From NCBI GenBank assembly GCA_026399515.1, contig JAPLQT010000041.1, forward strand, positions 1 through 64,000: a stretch of 64,000 nt of DNA, written 5' to 3'. Positions 1-9,321 of the stretch are shown here, piece after piece; position 1 is the stretch's first letter, and each line of letters opens with the position of its first letter. The notes beneath the pieces were generated by a model, which saw nothing but the letters and a program-made list of their open reading frames with translations, had not been told where the DNA came from and did not search any database. The position numbers were made by a program, and so were the translations under genes. The DNA is from Pseudomonadota bacterium (GTDB lineage: Bacteria > Pseudomonadota > Gammaproteobacteria > Burkholderiales > Rhodocyclaceae).

Positions 1-714
1 GCGCATCACGCCGAGTTGCGCCGTCATTGCCGACCCCGAGCGACCCGCCACCAGCACCGCCCCCAGCACCGGCCCCAGCTCGCGGATGATGCCCAGGCCG
101 AGAATATTTACGATGTAGATATCCGCGCCGAACTGCTTGAGTTGCAGCGACGAGAGATAGGAAAGCACGATGCCGATGAGAAAGCCGACCAGCGCAGTGA
201 CCGGCATCGCCTGCACGCCGCTCTTGAACAGGTTGGCGGCGATCTCGCGCCACGGTATGTCGCGCGGATGACTCAGCAGATGCAGCGCATCCAGCAGCAA
301 CTGGCCGACCAGGGTGATGAAGTCCACCAAGCTATGCCAGAACCGCAGCGCTCCGCGACCGAGGACGATGGCAGCCTCGAAAGGCGAATGCGGCACTTCC
401 CTCGCGGGGGCACGATGGTCGGCGTTTTCGAGATGTTCGAAAATGCGCAGCTGTTCCGGCCGCGCCAGCAGCAATCCGGGCAGGCGGCGTTGCCAGGCCC
501 GCCACAGCAGGATGGCGCCGGTGCTGTCCAGCGCCTCGATGTCCAGGCAATTCCAGGTCACCTCTCCCGCTACCGCCTGCTCCGCGAGCGCCTGTCTCAA
601 ATTGTCTATCTTGGGCGCCAGCATGTTCAAGGTCCAGCGGCCGGAGAGCAGGACCTTGCGACCGCCATCGGCCCGGGTAAGAATCTTGATGCTCGGGACG
701 GCCATCGGGTTCAT
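1..714 (-). CDS. MlaE-family lipid ABC transporter permease with N-terminal STAS domain (partial)
   Basis: Reading leftward from an ATG at 714, the frame stays open to the window edge (238 codons seen), so the C-terminus is missing. The first ~100 residues look like a STAS domain, with a segment reading LDIEALDSTGAILLW. The rest begins a membrane permease and carries the hallmark RELGPVLGAVLVAGRSGSA of MlaE/YrbE permeases. These proteins sit in the inner membrane and work with an MlaF-type ATPase and an MCE protein to move phospholipids or hydrophobic compounds between the membranes. The STAS fusion is seen in a subset of the family. It starts 18 bases after the ppx stop on the same strand, so the two are probably co-transcribed. 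The substrate cannot be told from the sequence. Confidence 0.88.
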   Translation of the reverse strand, partial: MNPMAVPSIKILTRADGGRKVLLSGRWTLNMLAPKIDNLRQALAEQAVAGEVTWNCLDIEALDSTGAILLWRAWQRRLPGLLLARPEQLRIFEHLENADHRAPAREVPHSPFEAAIVLGRGALRFWHSLVDFITLVGQLLLDALHLLSHPRDIPWREIAANLFKSGVQAMPVTALVGFLIGIVLSYLSSLQLKQFGADIYIVNILGLGIIRELGPVLGAVLVAGRSGSAMTAQLGVMR

Positions 715-732
715 GCCCAAGGGATATCCGGA

Positions 733-2256
733 TCAGCCGGCGGCCAAGACGTCGCTGTTCCTGGCTTTCGTGCGGCGCAGGCGAAACTCCATGTTCAAGC
801 CGGCCCATTGTTTCGCCTCTTCATCAAGCGCCGCGGCTGTCATCGGCGAGACCGACAACCAGGCCTCATCGACCGTCATCTGAAAGCCGCGTTCGATGAT
901 GGCGACCGAGTAAGCGGGCGGGGACTCATCGTCGCGGGCTCGATGCAGCAGCGCCGCCAGGCGCATGCAAAATATCAGCAGCCAGTCGCTCGACTCCCGG
1001 GTGATCGCCTGCAGCCTCTCCAGCTTGCCGCGGTGTGCCAGTACCAGGCGCGAAAGACGGCCCTGGTCCATCTTGGAAAAACCGGGCATGTCGGCGTTGG
1101 CAAGTATGTAGGCACTGTGCTTGTGGTAACTGGAATGCGCGACCGAAATCCCGATCTCGTGCAGGCGCGCCGCCCACACCAGGAACTGGGCACCTGTCTG
1201 CTCCCGTGTATCCGGGTCGGGTAGCAGTTGTTGCAGCAACGTCAGTGCGCTCTGGCTGACGCGCGCCGCCTGACGCCGATCGACCTGATAGCGTTGCATG
1301 AAATGACCGACCGTCGCCTCGCGCTGATCGTCGTGGTGATAGCGGCCCAGCAAGTCGTACAGCACTCCCAGGCGCAGCGCGCCCTCGGAGAACAGCACGT
1401 GCTCCAGTCCGAATTCCTTGAACACCGCCGACATGATGCTCAGTCCTCCGGGCAGCACCGGCACACGATCCGCCCGCAAGCCTTCGAGGCGCAACTGGCC
1501 GATTTCTCCCGCGCGCAACAGCAAGCCCTTGAGCCGCTCGATGCCGCCCAGGGTAATGCCGGGCAGCGCGTCATCGTTGAGCCCATTGAGCTCCAGCAAA
1601 TCGACGATGGCCTTGGCGGTGCCGGAGGAACCCACCGCTTCCTCCCATCCCGTCTCGCGATAAGCGGACACGATGGTTTGCAATTCCTTGCGCGCCGCCA
1701 GCTCGGCCTCCTTCATGGCATGCTTGAGGATGCGCCCGCGCGGAAAATATTTCAGGCTGTGGCTGACGCAACCCATGTACAGGGATTCGAGTTGCAGCGG
1801 CACGAAGTTGCGCCCGACGATGAACTCCGTCGAGCCTCCACCAATGTCGATCACCAGTTGCTGGGTACGCGGATTGGCCAGGCTGTGGGCGACACCCAGA
1901 TAAATCAGGCGGGCCTCCTCTCGTCCGGCGATGACCTCGATCGGAAAGCCGAGTGCGGCTTCCGCCTGTGCCAGAAACTGCGGGGCGTTCTTCGCCACGC
2001 GCAGAGTGTTGGTCGCCACCGCCCGCACCGCACCGGGAAGAAATCCACGCATGCGTTCGCCAAAACGGCCCAAGGTCTCCAGCGCCCGCAGTTGGGACGC
2101 GCCGTCGAGGGTCCTTTCCTCGGTCAGTCCGGCCGCCAGCCGCACCGCTTCCTTGAGAGAGTCAAGGGGATAAATCTGATTCCCGACGATGCGCCCAACC
2201 TGCAGGCGAAAACTGTTCGAGCCAAGGTCAACCGCGGCAATCAGTTCGTAAGTCAA
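733..2256 (-). CDS. ppx: Exopolyphosphatase (Ppx/GppA family)
   Basis: This 507-residue cytoplasmic enzyme removes terminal phosphates from polyphosphate and may also act on pppGpp, as the Ppx/GppA family does. The N-terminal actin-like ATPase fold shows the first phosphate loop near residues 10-17 (DLGSNSFR), a GREEA segment at 111-115 with the expected catalytic glutamate, and the second loop VIDIGGGSTEF at about 135-145. The C-terminal third (about 315-507) matches the HD-like helical domain of long Ppx proteins. It is divergent from ppk1, the polyphosphate-making enzyme, across about 150 bases, a common pairing. No clear Pho box was found between them. Which activity dominates, polyphosphate or pppGpp, is not visible. 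Confidence 0.93.
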   Translation of the reverse strand: MTYELIAAVDLGSNSFRLQVGRIVGNQIYPLDSLKEAVRLAAGLTEERTLDGASQLRALETLGRFGERMRGFLPGAVRAVATNTLRVAKNAPQFLAQAEAALGFPIEVIAGREEARLIYLGVAHSLANPRTQQLVIDIGGGSTEFIVGRNFVPLQLESLYMGCVSHSLKYFPRGRILKHAMKEAELAARKELQTIVSAYRETGWEEAVGSSGTAKAIVDLLELNGLNDDALPGITLGGIERLKGLLLRAGEIGQLRLEGLRADRVPVLPGGLSIMSAVFKEFGLEHVLFSEGALRLGVLYDLLGRYHHDDQREATVGHFMQRYQVDRRQAARVSQSALTLLQQLLPDPDTREQTGAQFLVWAARLHEIGISVAHSSYHKHSAYILANADMPGFSKMDQGRLSRLVLAHRGKLERLQAITRESSDWLLIFCMRLAALLHRARDDESPPAYSVAIIERGFQMTVDEAWLSVSPMTAAALDEEAKQWAGLNMEFRLRRTKARNSDVLAAG

Positions 2257-2409
2257 GAAACCTCCCGATCGGAAGCGTGCATTTTACACAGGTGACCGCC
2301 GCCAGGCGCGAATGCCGATGCCCGGCATCCTCTCCCACCACTTCACGCAGGAAAATGACTCATAATGTGAATATACCAATCCGGCCACGCTCTTCTCCGC
2401 CTTCAGCCC

Positions 2410-4494
2410 ATGCAAACCACCCGCCACAATCCGCCCAAGCATTTCCTCAACCGCGAACTGTCGCTGCTCGCCTTCAACCGACGGGTCCTGGCGCAAGCCG
2501 CCGACTCCAGGGTGCCGCTACTGGAAAGACTGCGCTTCCTCTGCATCGTGTCCTCCAACCTGGATGAGTTCTTCGAGATCCGGGTCGCCGGTCTCAAGGA
2601 GCAGATCAAGCTGGGCAGCCACACTCCGGGCACCGACAGCCTGGCGCCGCAGGAAGTATTCCGCCGCGTCGGACTACAAGCGCATACCTTGATCGCCGAG
2701 CAATATTCCCTGCTGAACGACGCGATCCTGCCGGCGCTGGCCAATGAGGGGATCGTGTTTCTCCGCCGCAGTTTGTGGAACGAAGCCCAGGGTGAGTGGA
2801 TACGCGATTATTTCCTGCGCGAGGTGATGCCGGTGTTGACGCCGATCGGCCTCGACCCGGCCCACCCTTTCCCACGCGTGCTCAACAAGAGCCTAAACTT
2901 CGCCGTCGAGCTGGAAGGCACAGACGCCTTCGGCCGCAGTTCCGGCGCCGCCATCGTCCAGGCGCCACGGGCTCTGCCGCGAGTGATCCATCTGCCCAAG
3001 GAATTGACCGGTGTCGATTATGGTCACGTATTTCTCTCCTCGGTCGTGCATCAGCATGTAGGCGAACTGTTTGCCGGCATGAACATCCTCGGCTGCTACC
3101 AGTTCCGCGTCACGCGGAACTCCGACCTGTTCGTCGACGACGAGGAAGTCAAGAACCTGCGCACCGCCTTGCAGGGCGAACTGCCGCAACGCCACTTCGG
3201 CGACGCGGTGCGGCTGGAAGTCGCCGAAAACTGTTCGGAAGTCATGGCCGGGTTCCTGTTGCAGCAATTCGGCCTGGATCGGCAGGATCTGTTCAGCGTG
3301 CCGGGCATCGTCAACCTGGTGCGACTGATGTCAGTACCCGACAGTGTCGACCGGCCCGACCTCAAATACGCGCCGTTTCAACCGGGTTTGCCGAAAACCC
3401 TGACCAAGCGCTACGACATTTTCGAGGCGCTCAACAAGGGCGACATCCTGTTGCACCATCCCTTCCAGTCATTCACCCCGGTCATCCATTTCCTCCAGCA
3501 GGCCGCCGACGATCCGCAGGTGGTGGCGATCAGGATGACGGTGTATCGCACCGGCAACGATTCGATATTGCTGGAACACTTGCTGCGCGCGGCGCAACAA
3601 GGCAAGGAAGTCACCGTGGTGGTGGAATTGATGGCGCGCTTCGACGAGGAGGCCAACATCAACATCGCGGCACGGCTGGAGGAAGTCGGCGTCCATGTGG
3701 TGTACGGCGTGTTCGGTTACAAGACCCATGCCAAGATGCTCCAGGTGCTGCGCCGCGAGGAGAAAGGCAAACCAGGCGGCTACCGGCGCTATTGCCATCT
3801 CGGCACCGGCAACTATCATCCGCGCACCACCCGCTTCTATACCGATTTCGGCCTGCTCACCTGCCACGAAGAAATCAACGCCGACGTCAATGAAATATTC
3901 AAGCAGCTCACCGGCCTGGGCAAGGCCAATGCCTTGCGTCACCTATGGCAGGCGCCCTTCTCCCTGCATGCCAATACCCTCGCCGCGATAGCCGCGGAGA
4001 CCGAGGCGGCGCGCGCCGGGCGCAAGGGATGCATCATCGCCAAGATGAATTCGCTGGTCGAACCGGAAGTCATCGAAGCGCTGTACGCGGCATCGCAAGC
4101 CGGCGTCGAGATCGACCTGATCGTGCGCGGCAGTTGCATCCTGCGCCCCGGCGTCAAGAACCTCTCGGAAAATATCCGGGTGCGCTCGGTCATCGGACGC
4201 TTCCTCGAACATTCGCGGATATTTTATTTTTACGCCGAAGGCCAGGAGAAGGTCTACCTCGCCAGCGCCGACTGGATGGAACGCAACTTCTTCCGCCGCA
4301 TCGAGTCCTGCTTTCCCGTGCTCGACCCCAAGCTCAAGCGCCGCGTCATCAAGGAAGGCTTGCGCCCCTATCTGGCCGACAACAGCCAGGCTTGGGACAT
4401 GGACAAGGACGGCGATTTTGCCCTCCGTCCCACCCGCCGCACCCGCAGTTGCGCGCAGGAATCGCTGCTCACCGAACTGGCGCAGAGTGCGTGA
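2410..4494 (+). CDS. ppk1: Polyphosphate kinase 1
   Basis: This 694-residue enzyme reversibly transfers the gamma-phosphate of ATP to polyphosphate. The length matches the PPK1 family. The N-terminal domain starts with FLNRELSLLAFN (about 12-23) and includes SNLDEFFEIRVAG (49-61). The catalytic region has YGVFGYKTHAKM, whose His440 is the expected autophosphorylated histidine, followed by CHLGTGNYHPRTTRFYTD, and the phospholipase-D-like C-terminal block LEHSRIFYFYAEG with ASADWMERN. ATG at 2410 is chosen because homologues begin just before the NRELS motif. A CATAAT at 2361-2366 could be a -10 element, but no good -35 accompanies it. The divergent ppx suggests coordinated polyphosphate turnover. 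Confidence 0.96.
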   Translation: MQTTRHNPPKHFLNRELSLLAFNRRVLAQAADSRVPLLERLRFLCIVSSNLDEFFEIRVAGLKEQIKLGSHTPGTDSLAPQEVFRRVGLQAHTLIAEQYSLLNDAILPALANEGIVFLRRSLWNEAQGEWIRDYFLREVMPVLTPIGLDPAHPFPRVLNKSLNFAVELEGTDAFGRSSGAAIVQAPRALPRVIHLPKELTGVDYGHVFLSSVVHQHVGELFAGMNILGCYQFRVTRNSDLFVDDEEVKNLRTALQGELPQRHFGDAVRLEVAENCSEVMAGFLLQQFGLDRQDLFSVPGIVNLVRLMSVPDSVDRPDLKYAPFQPGLPKTLTKRYDIFEALNKGDILLHHPFQSFTPVIHFLQQAADDPQVVAIRMTVYRTGNDSILLEHLLRAAQQGKEVTVVVELMARFDEEANINIAARLEEVGVHVVYGVFGYKTHAKMLQVLRREEKGKPGGYRRYCHLGTGNYHPRTTRFYTDFGLLTCHEEINADVNEIFKQLTGLGKANALRHLWQAPFSLHANTLAAIAAETEAARAGRKGCIIAKMNSLVEPEVIEALYAASQAGVEIDLIVRGSCILRPGVKNLSENIRVRSVIGRFLEHSRIFYFYAEGQEKVYLASADWMERNFFRRIESCFPVLDPKLKRRVIKEGLRPYLADNSQAWDMDKDGDFALRPTRRTRSCAQESLLTELAQSA

Positions 4495-4507
4495 ATAAAA
4501 CCCCTGA

Positions 4508-5059
4508 TTAGGGCAAACCGGCAAGCAGCTTTTCCACGCCGGCGACTTCCGCGTACAAGCCCTGCAAAGCGGCCATGAAAGCCGCATGCACCTGCGCTGC
4601 GGACACCTCCATCCCATTGAAGCTCAATGCCCTGGCCGCGCATGCGTCATGGGCGAGGCGGCAGCGGAAACCCAGGTCGGCCGCGGCGCGCACGGTGGCG
4701 TCGATGCACATATTGCTCATCATGCCGCCGATCAGCAGTTCGTCGCAGCCCATGCCCCGCAGATGTTCGAGCAGGCCGGTATTGCGGAAACTGTTGGGAA
4801 AGTTCTTGTGGATCACGGCCTCGCCGGCAAGCGGCGCGACGCAGGAATGAATCTCGACACCCGCGCTGTTCGGCACGAAGAAAGTCGCGCCGGGCCGGGT
4901 CGATAGATGCTGGACATGCACGACCGGGACGCCCCGCTGGCGGCACGCCGCCAGCAGCTCTCCGGCACGCAGTCCGGCGACGATCGACCCTTCGAGGGCC
5001 ATCGCACCGCCGGGGAAATAGTCATTCTGTATGTCGATCAACAGCAGTGCTTGGCTCAT
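4508..5059 (-). CDS. Isochorismatase-family cysteine hydrolase
   Basis: A 183-residue alpha/beta hydrolase of the isochorismatase-like superfamily. The catalytic triad is visible as Asp9 in LLLIDIQNDYF, Lys85 in VIHKNFPNSF and Cys118 in MMSNMCIDAT. The family includes nicotinamidases, ureidoacrylate hydrolases and other small amidases, and the exact substrate is not decided by these motifs. It stands alone, convergent with ppk1 (13 bases between stops) and upstream of relA on the same strand with a 190-base gap. A GGAG sequence sits shortly before the ATG. Nothing in the neighbourhood suggests a pathway. Confidence 0.85.
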   Translation of the reverse strand: MSQALLLIDIQNDYFPGGAMALEGSIVAGLRAGELLAACRQRGVPVVHVQHLSTRPGATFFVPNSAGVEIHSCVAPLAGEAVIHKNFPNSFRNTGLLEHLRGMGCDELLIGGMMSNMCIDATVRAAADLGFRCRLAHDACAARALSFNGMEVSAAQVHAAFMAALQGLYAEVAGVEKLLAGLP

Positions 5060-5162
5060 CTTCCGCTCCTCAAATTAGCGTGGAATACAGTTGCGAGGTG
5101 CCCCGCACCCTAACCCCAAAGTCGGGCACCCGTCACCCATGAGCGCCGCGAGCAATTTGTAG

Positions 5163-5180
5163 CCCCCGCCCTGGCGGGGG
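5163..5180. repeat. GC-rich perfect inverted repeat downstream of relA
   Basis: Eight-base arms CCCCCGCC and GGCGGGGG are separated by two bases. No run of T follows on either strand, so it is not a textbook intrinsic terminator, although it lies where relA transcription should end. The surrounding 5095-5200 stretch is rich in CCCC/GGGG and holds no convincing gene. Confidence 0.5.
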
Positions 5181-5251
5181 TTGGGAGTGGGGGCGTCAAT
5201 GCTGTTCTTGAACGATTTCATGGCACGGGGGTGGTCTGACGACGATGCAAG

Positions 5252-7492
5252 TCAAGCCCGCCAGGCATCGACCACGCCGGGGACATCCTTGACCAGTTTC
5301 AGGATGCGTTGCAGTTGCGCCACGCCATTCATCTCCACGGTGAAGGACATGCGCGCCGAGCCCGCCCGGGACAAGGTCTTCACAGCGGTGACGTTGATCT
5401 TCTCGCGAGACAGAACTTCCGAGATATCCCGCAGCAAGCCTTGGCGGTCCTGGGCATCCAGCGCGATATCCACCGCGTAAAGGCCTTCCTGCTTGGCGGT
5501 CTCACCGACATTTCCCCATTCCGCGCCGATCACCCGTTCCGGATTGTGCGCCGCCATGCCCTTGAAACTCTTGCATTCGACACGATGGATCGAGACGCCC
5601 TTGCCGCGCGTGACGAAACCCGAGATGGGATCCGGCGGAACCGGTTTGCAGCAACGGCCGAGCTGGGTCAGGATCTTGCCGACACCCACCACTAGGATGC
5701 GGCTGTCGGTCTCTGCCGCCTTGCTGCGCTTGGTATGGATTTCCGGTTCGACCGGCAACGCCTCGGCCTCGCCACGCACGGCCACCTGGATCTGGCGCGT
5801 GCCCAGTTCACCGCGTCCGCCCGCCAGGTACATGTCATCGCCGTTCTTGTAGCCGAGCTTGTGCGCCAGTTCGTCGATATTCGCCTGGGTCTGACCCAGG
5901 CGCTGCAACTCGCGCCCAACCAGGTTGCGCCCCTGCGCCAGCGTCTCGGCCTCTTCCTGGGCGGTAAACCATTGTTTGACTTTTTGCCGCGCCCGGCTGG
6001 TGGCGAGATATCCCTGGGTCAGATTGAGCCAGTCGCGCGAAGGCCCCCCCTGCTTGGTGGAGACGATCTCGATGCGCTGGCCGCTGGCCAATGGAGTATT
6101 CAGCGGAACCATCTGGCCATTCACGCGAGCGCCGCGACAGCGGTGGCCCAGGTCGGTATGCACGCGGTAGGCGAAGTCGATCGGCGTGGCGCCGCGCGCC
6201 AGGTCGATCACCCGGCCTTGGGGGGTAAGTACGTAGATAGTGTCGTCGAGGGCAGCACGCTTGAACTGCTGCACCCATTCGGCGCTGTCGGTAATTTCAT
6301 CGCGCCAGGAGAGCAGTTGGCGCAACCAGGCAATCTTGTCGTCGTAGGCACTGTCGGCCCGGGTCGCCGATTTCGACTGGCTGCCCGCTTCCTTGTAGCG
6401 CCAGTGCGCGGCCACGCCCAGTTCGGCATGGCGATGCATCTCCTGGGTGCGGATCTGCACCTCGAACGGACGGCCATCCTCGGCCATCACCGCGGTGTGC
6501 AGGGAACGGTAGTAATTCCCCTTGGGATGCGAGATGTAATCGTCGAACTCGCCGTTGATCGGTTGCCACAGATGATGGACCAGTCCCAGCGCGGCGTAGC
6601 ATTCATTCACCTCATTCACCAGCACGCGCAGGGCGCGCACATCGTAGACCTCGCCGAAGTCGATATCCTTGCCGTGCATCTTGTTGCGGATGCTGTAGAT
6701 ATGCTTGGGACGGCCATACACTTCCGCGTCGATGCCGGAGGCCGACAGCTCTGACTTGAGCCGGGCAACCGCATCGACGATGAATTGCTCGCGCTCGACG
6801 CGCTTCTCGTCCAGCATGCGGGCGATGCGCTTGTAGGTCTCCGGTTCGATGAAGCGGAACGACAGATCCTCCAGCTCCCACTTTAACTGCCAGACGCCGA
6901 GCCGGTTGGCCAGCGGCGCATAGATCTCCAGGCTCTCGTGGGCGACGTCTTCGCGCTCACGGCCCGGATGATCGGTGAAATAGCGCAAGGTCTGGGTACG
7001 GCTGGCGAGGCGCAGCAAGACGACGCGGATGTCCTCGACCATCGCCAACAGCATCTTGCGCAGCGTCTCGGTCTGCGCGGTGACATCGGCGGAAGCGCCG
7101 GTCTGCGGCCGCATCAGCAGCCGCAGGCCTTTGAGGCGATGCAGTCCGTCGACCAGCCGCGCCGGCGTTGCCCCGTATTCCGCATCGAGTTTTTCGCGCC
7201 ACTCGCGCTGGTCGCCGAAATGATCGGCGATGGCGAACAACAGCGCCGCCAGGCGCGTATCCAGATCGAGGTTGAGCGACGCGGCGATCATTGCCATGCC
7301 GATGGCATGATCCAGGGTCGGCTCGTCGGTGCCCAGCGTGGCGCCGCCATACAAGCCGGTCACCAGCGCCAGGGCGCGCTCGATCTGGCGCTGCCCTTCA
7401 GGCGGGATCCCAGCCACAAGCAGCGCCAGCGTGTCCGCGGAAACGGCGGCATGTACGGTGGATTGCGGCAGGGCATGGACGACGGAAACCAT
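5252..7492 (-). CDS. relA: GTP pyrophosphokinase RelA (synthetase-only type)
   Basis: A long RSH protein of about 746 residues making (p)ppGpp in the stringent response, normally on ribosomes stalled by uncharged tRNA. Domain order: pseudo-hydrolase region, synthetase (YGRPKHIYSIRNKM through HAELGVAAHWRYKE), TGS domain (DDTIYVLTPQGRVIDL), conserved cysteine region (LGRCCKPVPPDPISG) and C-terminal ACT domain. The hydrolase His-Asp motif is absent; the matching stretch reads LFAIADHFGDQ. The synthetase carries EFDD, the EXDD motif of monofunctional RelA, instead of the RXKD of bifunctional SpoT/Rel. The frame is open upstream to 7558, but ATG 7492 is preferred because the upstream codons overlap the divergent gene and lack homology. 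A separate spoT is expected elsewhere in the genome. Confidence 0.93.
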   Translation of the reverse strand: MVSVVHALPQSTVHAAVSADTLALLVAGIPPEGQRQIERALALVTGLYGGATLGTDEPTLDHAIGMAMIAASLNLDLDTRLAALLFAIADHFGDQREWREKLDAEYGATPARLVDGLHRLKGLRLLMRPQTGASADVTAQTETLRKMLLAMVEDIRVVLLRLASRTQTLRYFTDHPGREREDVAHESLEIYAPLANRLGVWQLKWELEDLSFRFIEPETYKRIARMLDEKRVEREQFIVDAVARLKSELSASGIDAEVYGRPKHIYSIRNKMHGKDIDFGEVYDVRALRVLVNEVNECYAALGLVHHLWQPINGEFDDYISHPKGNYYRSLHTAVMAEDGRPFEVQIRTQEMHRHAELGVAAHWRYKEAGSQSKSATRADSAYDDKIAWLRQLLSWRDEITDSAEWVQQFKRAALDDTIYVLTPQGRVIDLARGATPIDFAYRVHTDLGHRCRGARVNGQMVPLNTPLASGQRIEIVSTKQGGPSRDWLNLTQGYLATSRARQKVKQWFTAQEEAETLAQGRNLVGRELQRLGQTQANIDELAHKLGYKNGDDMYLAGGRGELGTRQIQVAVRGEAEALPVEPEIHTKRSKAAETDSRILVVGVGKILTQLGRCCKPVPPDPISGFVTRGKGVSIHRVECKSFKGMAAHNPERVIGAEWGNVGETAKQEGLYAVDIALDAQDRQGLLRDISEVLSREKINVTAVKTLSRAGSARMSFTVEMNGVAQLQRILKLVKDVPGVVDAWRA

Positions 7493-7520
7493 GGCGTGAT
7501 TATCCCAGATTGAAGCGCAA

Positions 7521-8462
7521 ATGACCTGGCTCGCGCATAATCGGATTTTCCCCTTCACATTGCCGCCAGTGCCGCAACGACCCGCCGTTTCAGCCTATCT
7601 GCTGCTCATCCTCACCAACCTTTTCTGGGCCGGCAACTGGGTCGTCGGCCGCGCCATCCGCGACGACGTGCCGCCGATCGCGCTGGCCTGCTGGCGTTGG
7701 GCCATCGCCCTGCTGTTGATCCTGCCGCTGGCCTGGCCGCACCTGCGCCGCCAGTGGCCGCTGCTGCGCGGCCACTGGCGCTGGATGGTGGTCTTCGGCG
7801 TCCTCGGCACCGGTTTCTATAACGCCCTGGCCTATATCGGCCTGCAACACACCACCGCGACCAACGGCCTGTTGTTGAATTCATTCATTCCGATCATCAT
7901 CGTCGCATTTTCCTGGATGTTTCTCGGCAAACCGCTGCGACTGATCGAAGGCATCGGCGTCGGCGTTTCCTTGCTGGGCGTGCTGGGCATCGTCGCGCGA
8001 GGCGATCCGTCGGTGCTGTTGGGGCTGCACCTTAACGTCGGAGATTTATGGGTGCTGGCCTCTGCCGTTGCCTGGGCCGCCTACACCCTGCTCCTGCCGC
8101 ACCGGCCGGCGGAGGTGCACCAATACGCCTTTCTGGCGGCGATCACCGTTGTCGGCCTGATCGCCATGCTGCCGCTGTATGCCTGGGAGATATCCGGCGG
8201 CAAGCTGATCCATCCCTCGCCAGTGGCGTTTTCCGCGATCGCCTACACGGGGATATTTCCGGCATTTCTCGGTTACCTTCTGTGGAACCGCGGCGTGGTC
8301 GCGGTCGGGCCTAGCCGCGCAGGAGTGTTCATGCACCTAATGACCGCCTTCGGCATCCTGCTATCGATCGTCTTCCTCGACGAACGCCCCAGGCTGTATC
8401 ACCTGGTCGGCATCACCCTGATCTTCAGCGGCATTTTCCTGACCACGCGGCGGCGCCGATGA
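7521..8462 (+). CDS. EamA/DMT-family inner-membrane exporter
   Basis: A 313-residue hydrophobic protein with about ten membrane segments arranged as two repeated EamA units, as in RhaT/YdcZ/RarD-type drug/metabolite transporters. The first unit begins near LTNLFWAGNWVVGRA and the second near LWVLASAVAWAAYTLLL. The substrate is unknown; relatives export amino acids or other metabolites. The start is uncertain. ATG 7521 lies only 28 bases from the divergent relA start, while a GTG at 7569 follows a CATAAT sequence (about 7537-7542) that could be a -10 element, so the true protein may begin 16 residues later. Its stop overlaps the mtfA-like start by four bases, indicating translational coupling. 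Confidence 0.85.
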   Translation: MTWLAHNRIFPFTLPPVPQRPAVSAYLLLILTNLFWAGNWVVGRAIRDDVPPIALACWRWAIALLLILPLAWPHLRRQWPLLRGHWRWMVVFGVLGTGFYNALAYIGLQHTTATNGLLLNSFIPIIIVAFSWMFLGKPLRLIEGIGVGVSLLGVLGIVARGDPSVLLGLHLNVGDLWVLASAVAWAAYTLLLPHRPAEVHQYAFLAAITVVGLIAMLPLYAWEISGGKLIHPSPVAFSAIAYTGIFPAFLGYLLWNRGVVAVGPSRAGVFMHLMTAFGILLSIVFLDERPRLYHLVGITLIFSGIFLTTRRRR

Positions 8463-9229
8463 TCCGGCGTCTGCGCGAATGGCTGCGCCGGCGCAAGGCG
8501 GCGCGCATCAAGGTGACCGACGACGAGTGGTCGCGAGTCGAAGGGCGCCTGCCCTTCCTCAATTACCTGCGCCCCGAGGATCGTCGCAGACTGCGCGATC
8601 TGACGCTGCAATTCCTCGCCGAGAAGCAGATGAGCGGCGCCCGCGGACTGTCGCTGCGTCCGGAGATGCAGCTTTCCATCGCCTTGCAGGCCTGTCTGCC
8701 GGTGCTCGAACTCGGACTGGAGTGGTACCGGGGTTGGGTCGGCATCATCGTTTATCCGGGCGATTTCGTGATTCCGCGCCAGGAAATGGACGAACTGGGC
8801 ATCGTCCATGAGTTCGACGACGCCGTCCTGGGAGAAGCCTGGCTCGGCGGCCCGGTGCTGCTGTCGTGGTTCGAGCACGAAGAGGACAGCGCGGGCATCA
8901 ACGTGGTGATCCATGAGTTCGCCCACAAGCTCGACATGCGCAACGGCCGCGCCGACGGCCTGCCACCCTTGCACGAAGGCATGTCGAAGCAGGCCTGGGC
9001 CGATGCCCTGGGCCTGGCCTTCGAGGATTTCGGCCGGCGCGTGGCAAACAGCGAGTTTACCGGTGAAGCGTTGGCACTGGACCCATACGCCGCCGAGGCT
9101 CCGGCCGAATTCTTCGCCGTCATGAGCGAGGCATTCTTCGAGACTCCGTCGCTCCTGGCGGCGGAATATCCCGCGGTATATGAACAGTTGCGGCTCTTCT
9201 ATCTGCAAGATCCGTTGCTGCGGAGATGA
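8459..9229 (+). CDS. mtfA: MtfA-like zinc metallopeptidase
   Basis: A 256-residue protein of the MtfA/YeeI family. In E. coli, MtfA is a cytosolic peptidase that binds the Mlc repressor and so influences the glucose phosphotransferase system. The zinc site is clear: HEFAH at residues 152-156 inside VVIHEFAHKLDM, with a downstream acidic helix APAEFFAVMSEAFFE supplying the third ligand as in the family. A short basic N-terminus (RRLREWLRRRKAAR) precedes the domain. It overlaps the EamA exporter by four bases (ATGA) and is probably translated with it. Whether an Mlc-like partner exists in this organism is unknown from the window. Confidence 0.88.
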   Translation: MIRRLREWLRRRKAARIKVTDDEWSRVEGRLPFLNYLRPEDRRRLRDLTLQFLAEKQMSGARGLSLRPEMQLSIALQACLPVLELGLEWYRGWVGIIVYPGDFVIPRQEMDELGIVHEFDDAVLGEAWLGGPVLLSWFEHEEDSAGINVVIHEFAHKLDMRNGRADGLPPLHEGMSKQAWADALGLAFEDFGRRVANSEFTGEALALDPYAAEAPAEFFAVMSEAFFETPSLLAAEYPAVYEQLRLFYLQDPLLRR

Positions 9230-9286
9230 TCCCGCCGCGACACAAGTCGATGTCATATGCCCCATACGACGCCAAGGACTATCCGT

Positions 9287-9292
9287 TATAAT
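9287..9292 (+). promoter_or_regulatory. Probable -10 element of fabI
   Basis: A perfect TATAAT lies 30 bases before the fabI ATG. The -35 position (about 9264-9269) reads ATACGA and is weak. A GAGGA ribosome-binding site follows at 9311-9315, fixing the start at 9322. Confidence 0.5.
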
Positions 9293-9321
9293 CCCGCCGG
9301 ACTTCAACTCGAGGACAAATA

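Noticed and set aside
2257-2409. Pho box between ppx and ppk1
   Set aside because: No pair of CTGTCAT-like direct repeats could be found in the spacer.
5163-5180. Intrinsic terminator after relA
   Set aside because: The stem is perfect but lacks a T run on both strands, so it is listed only as an inverted repeat.
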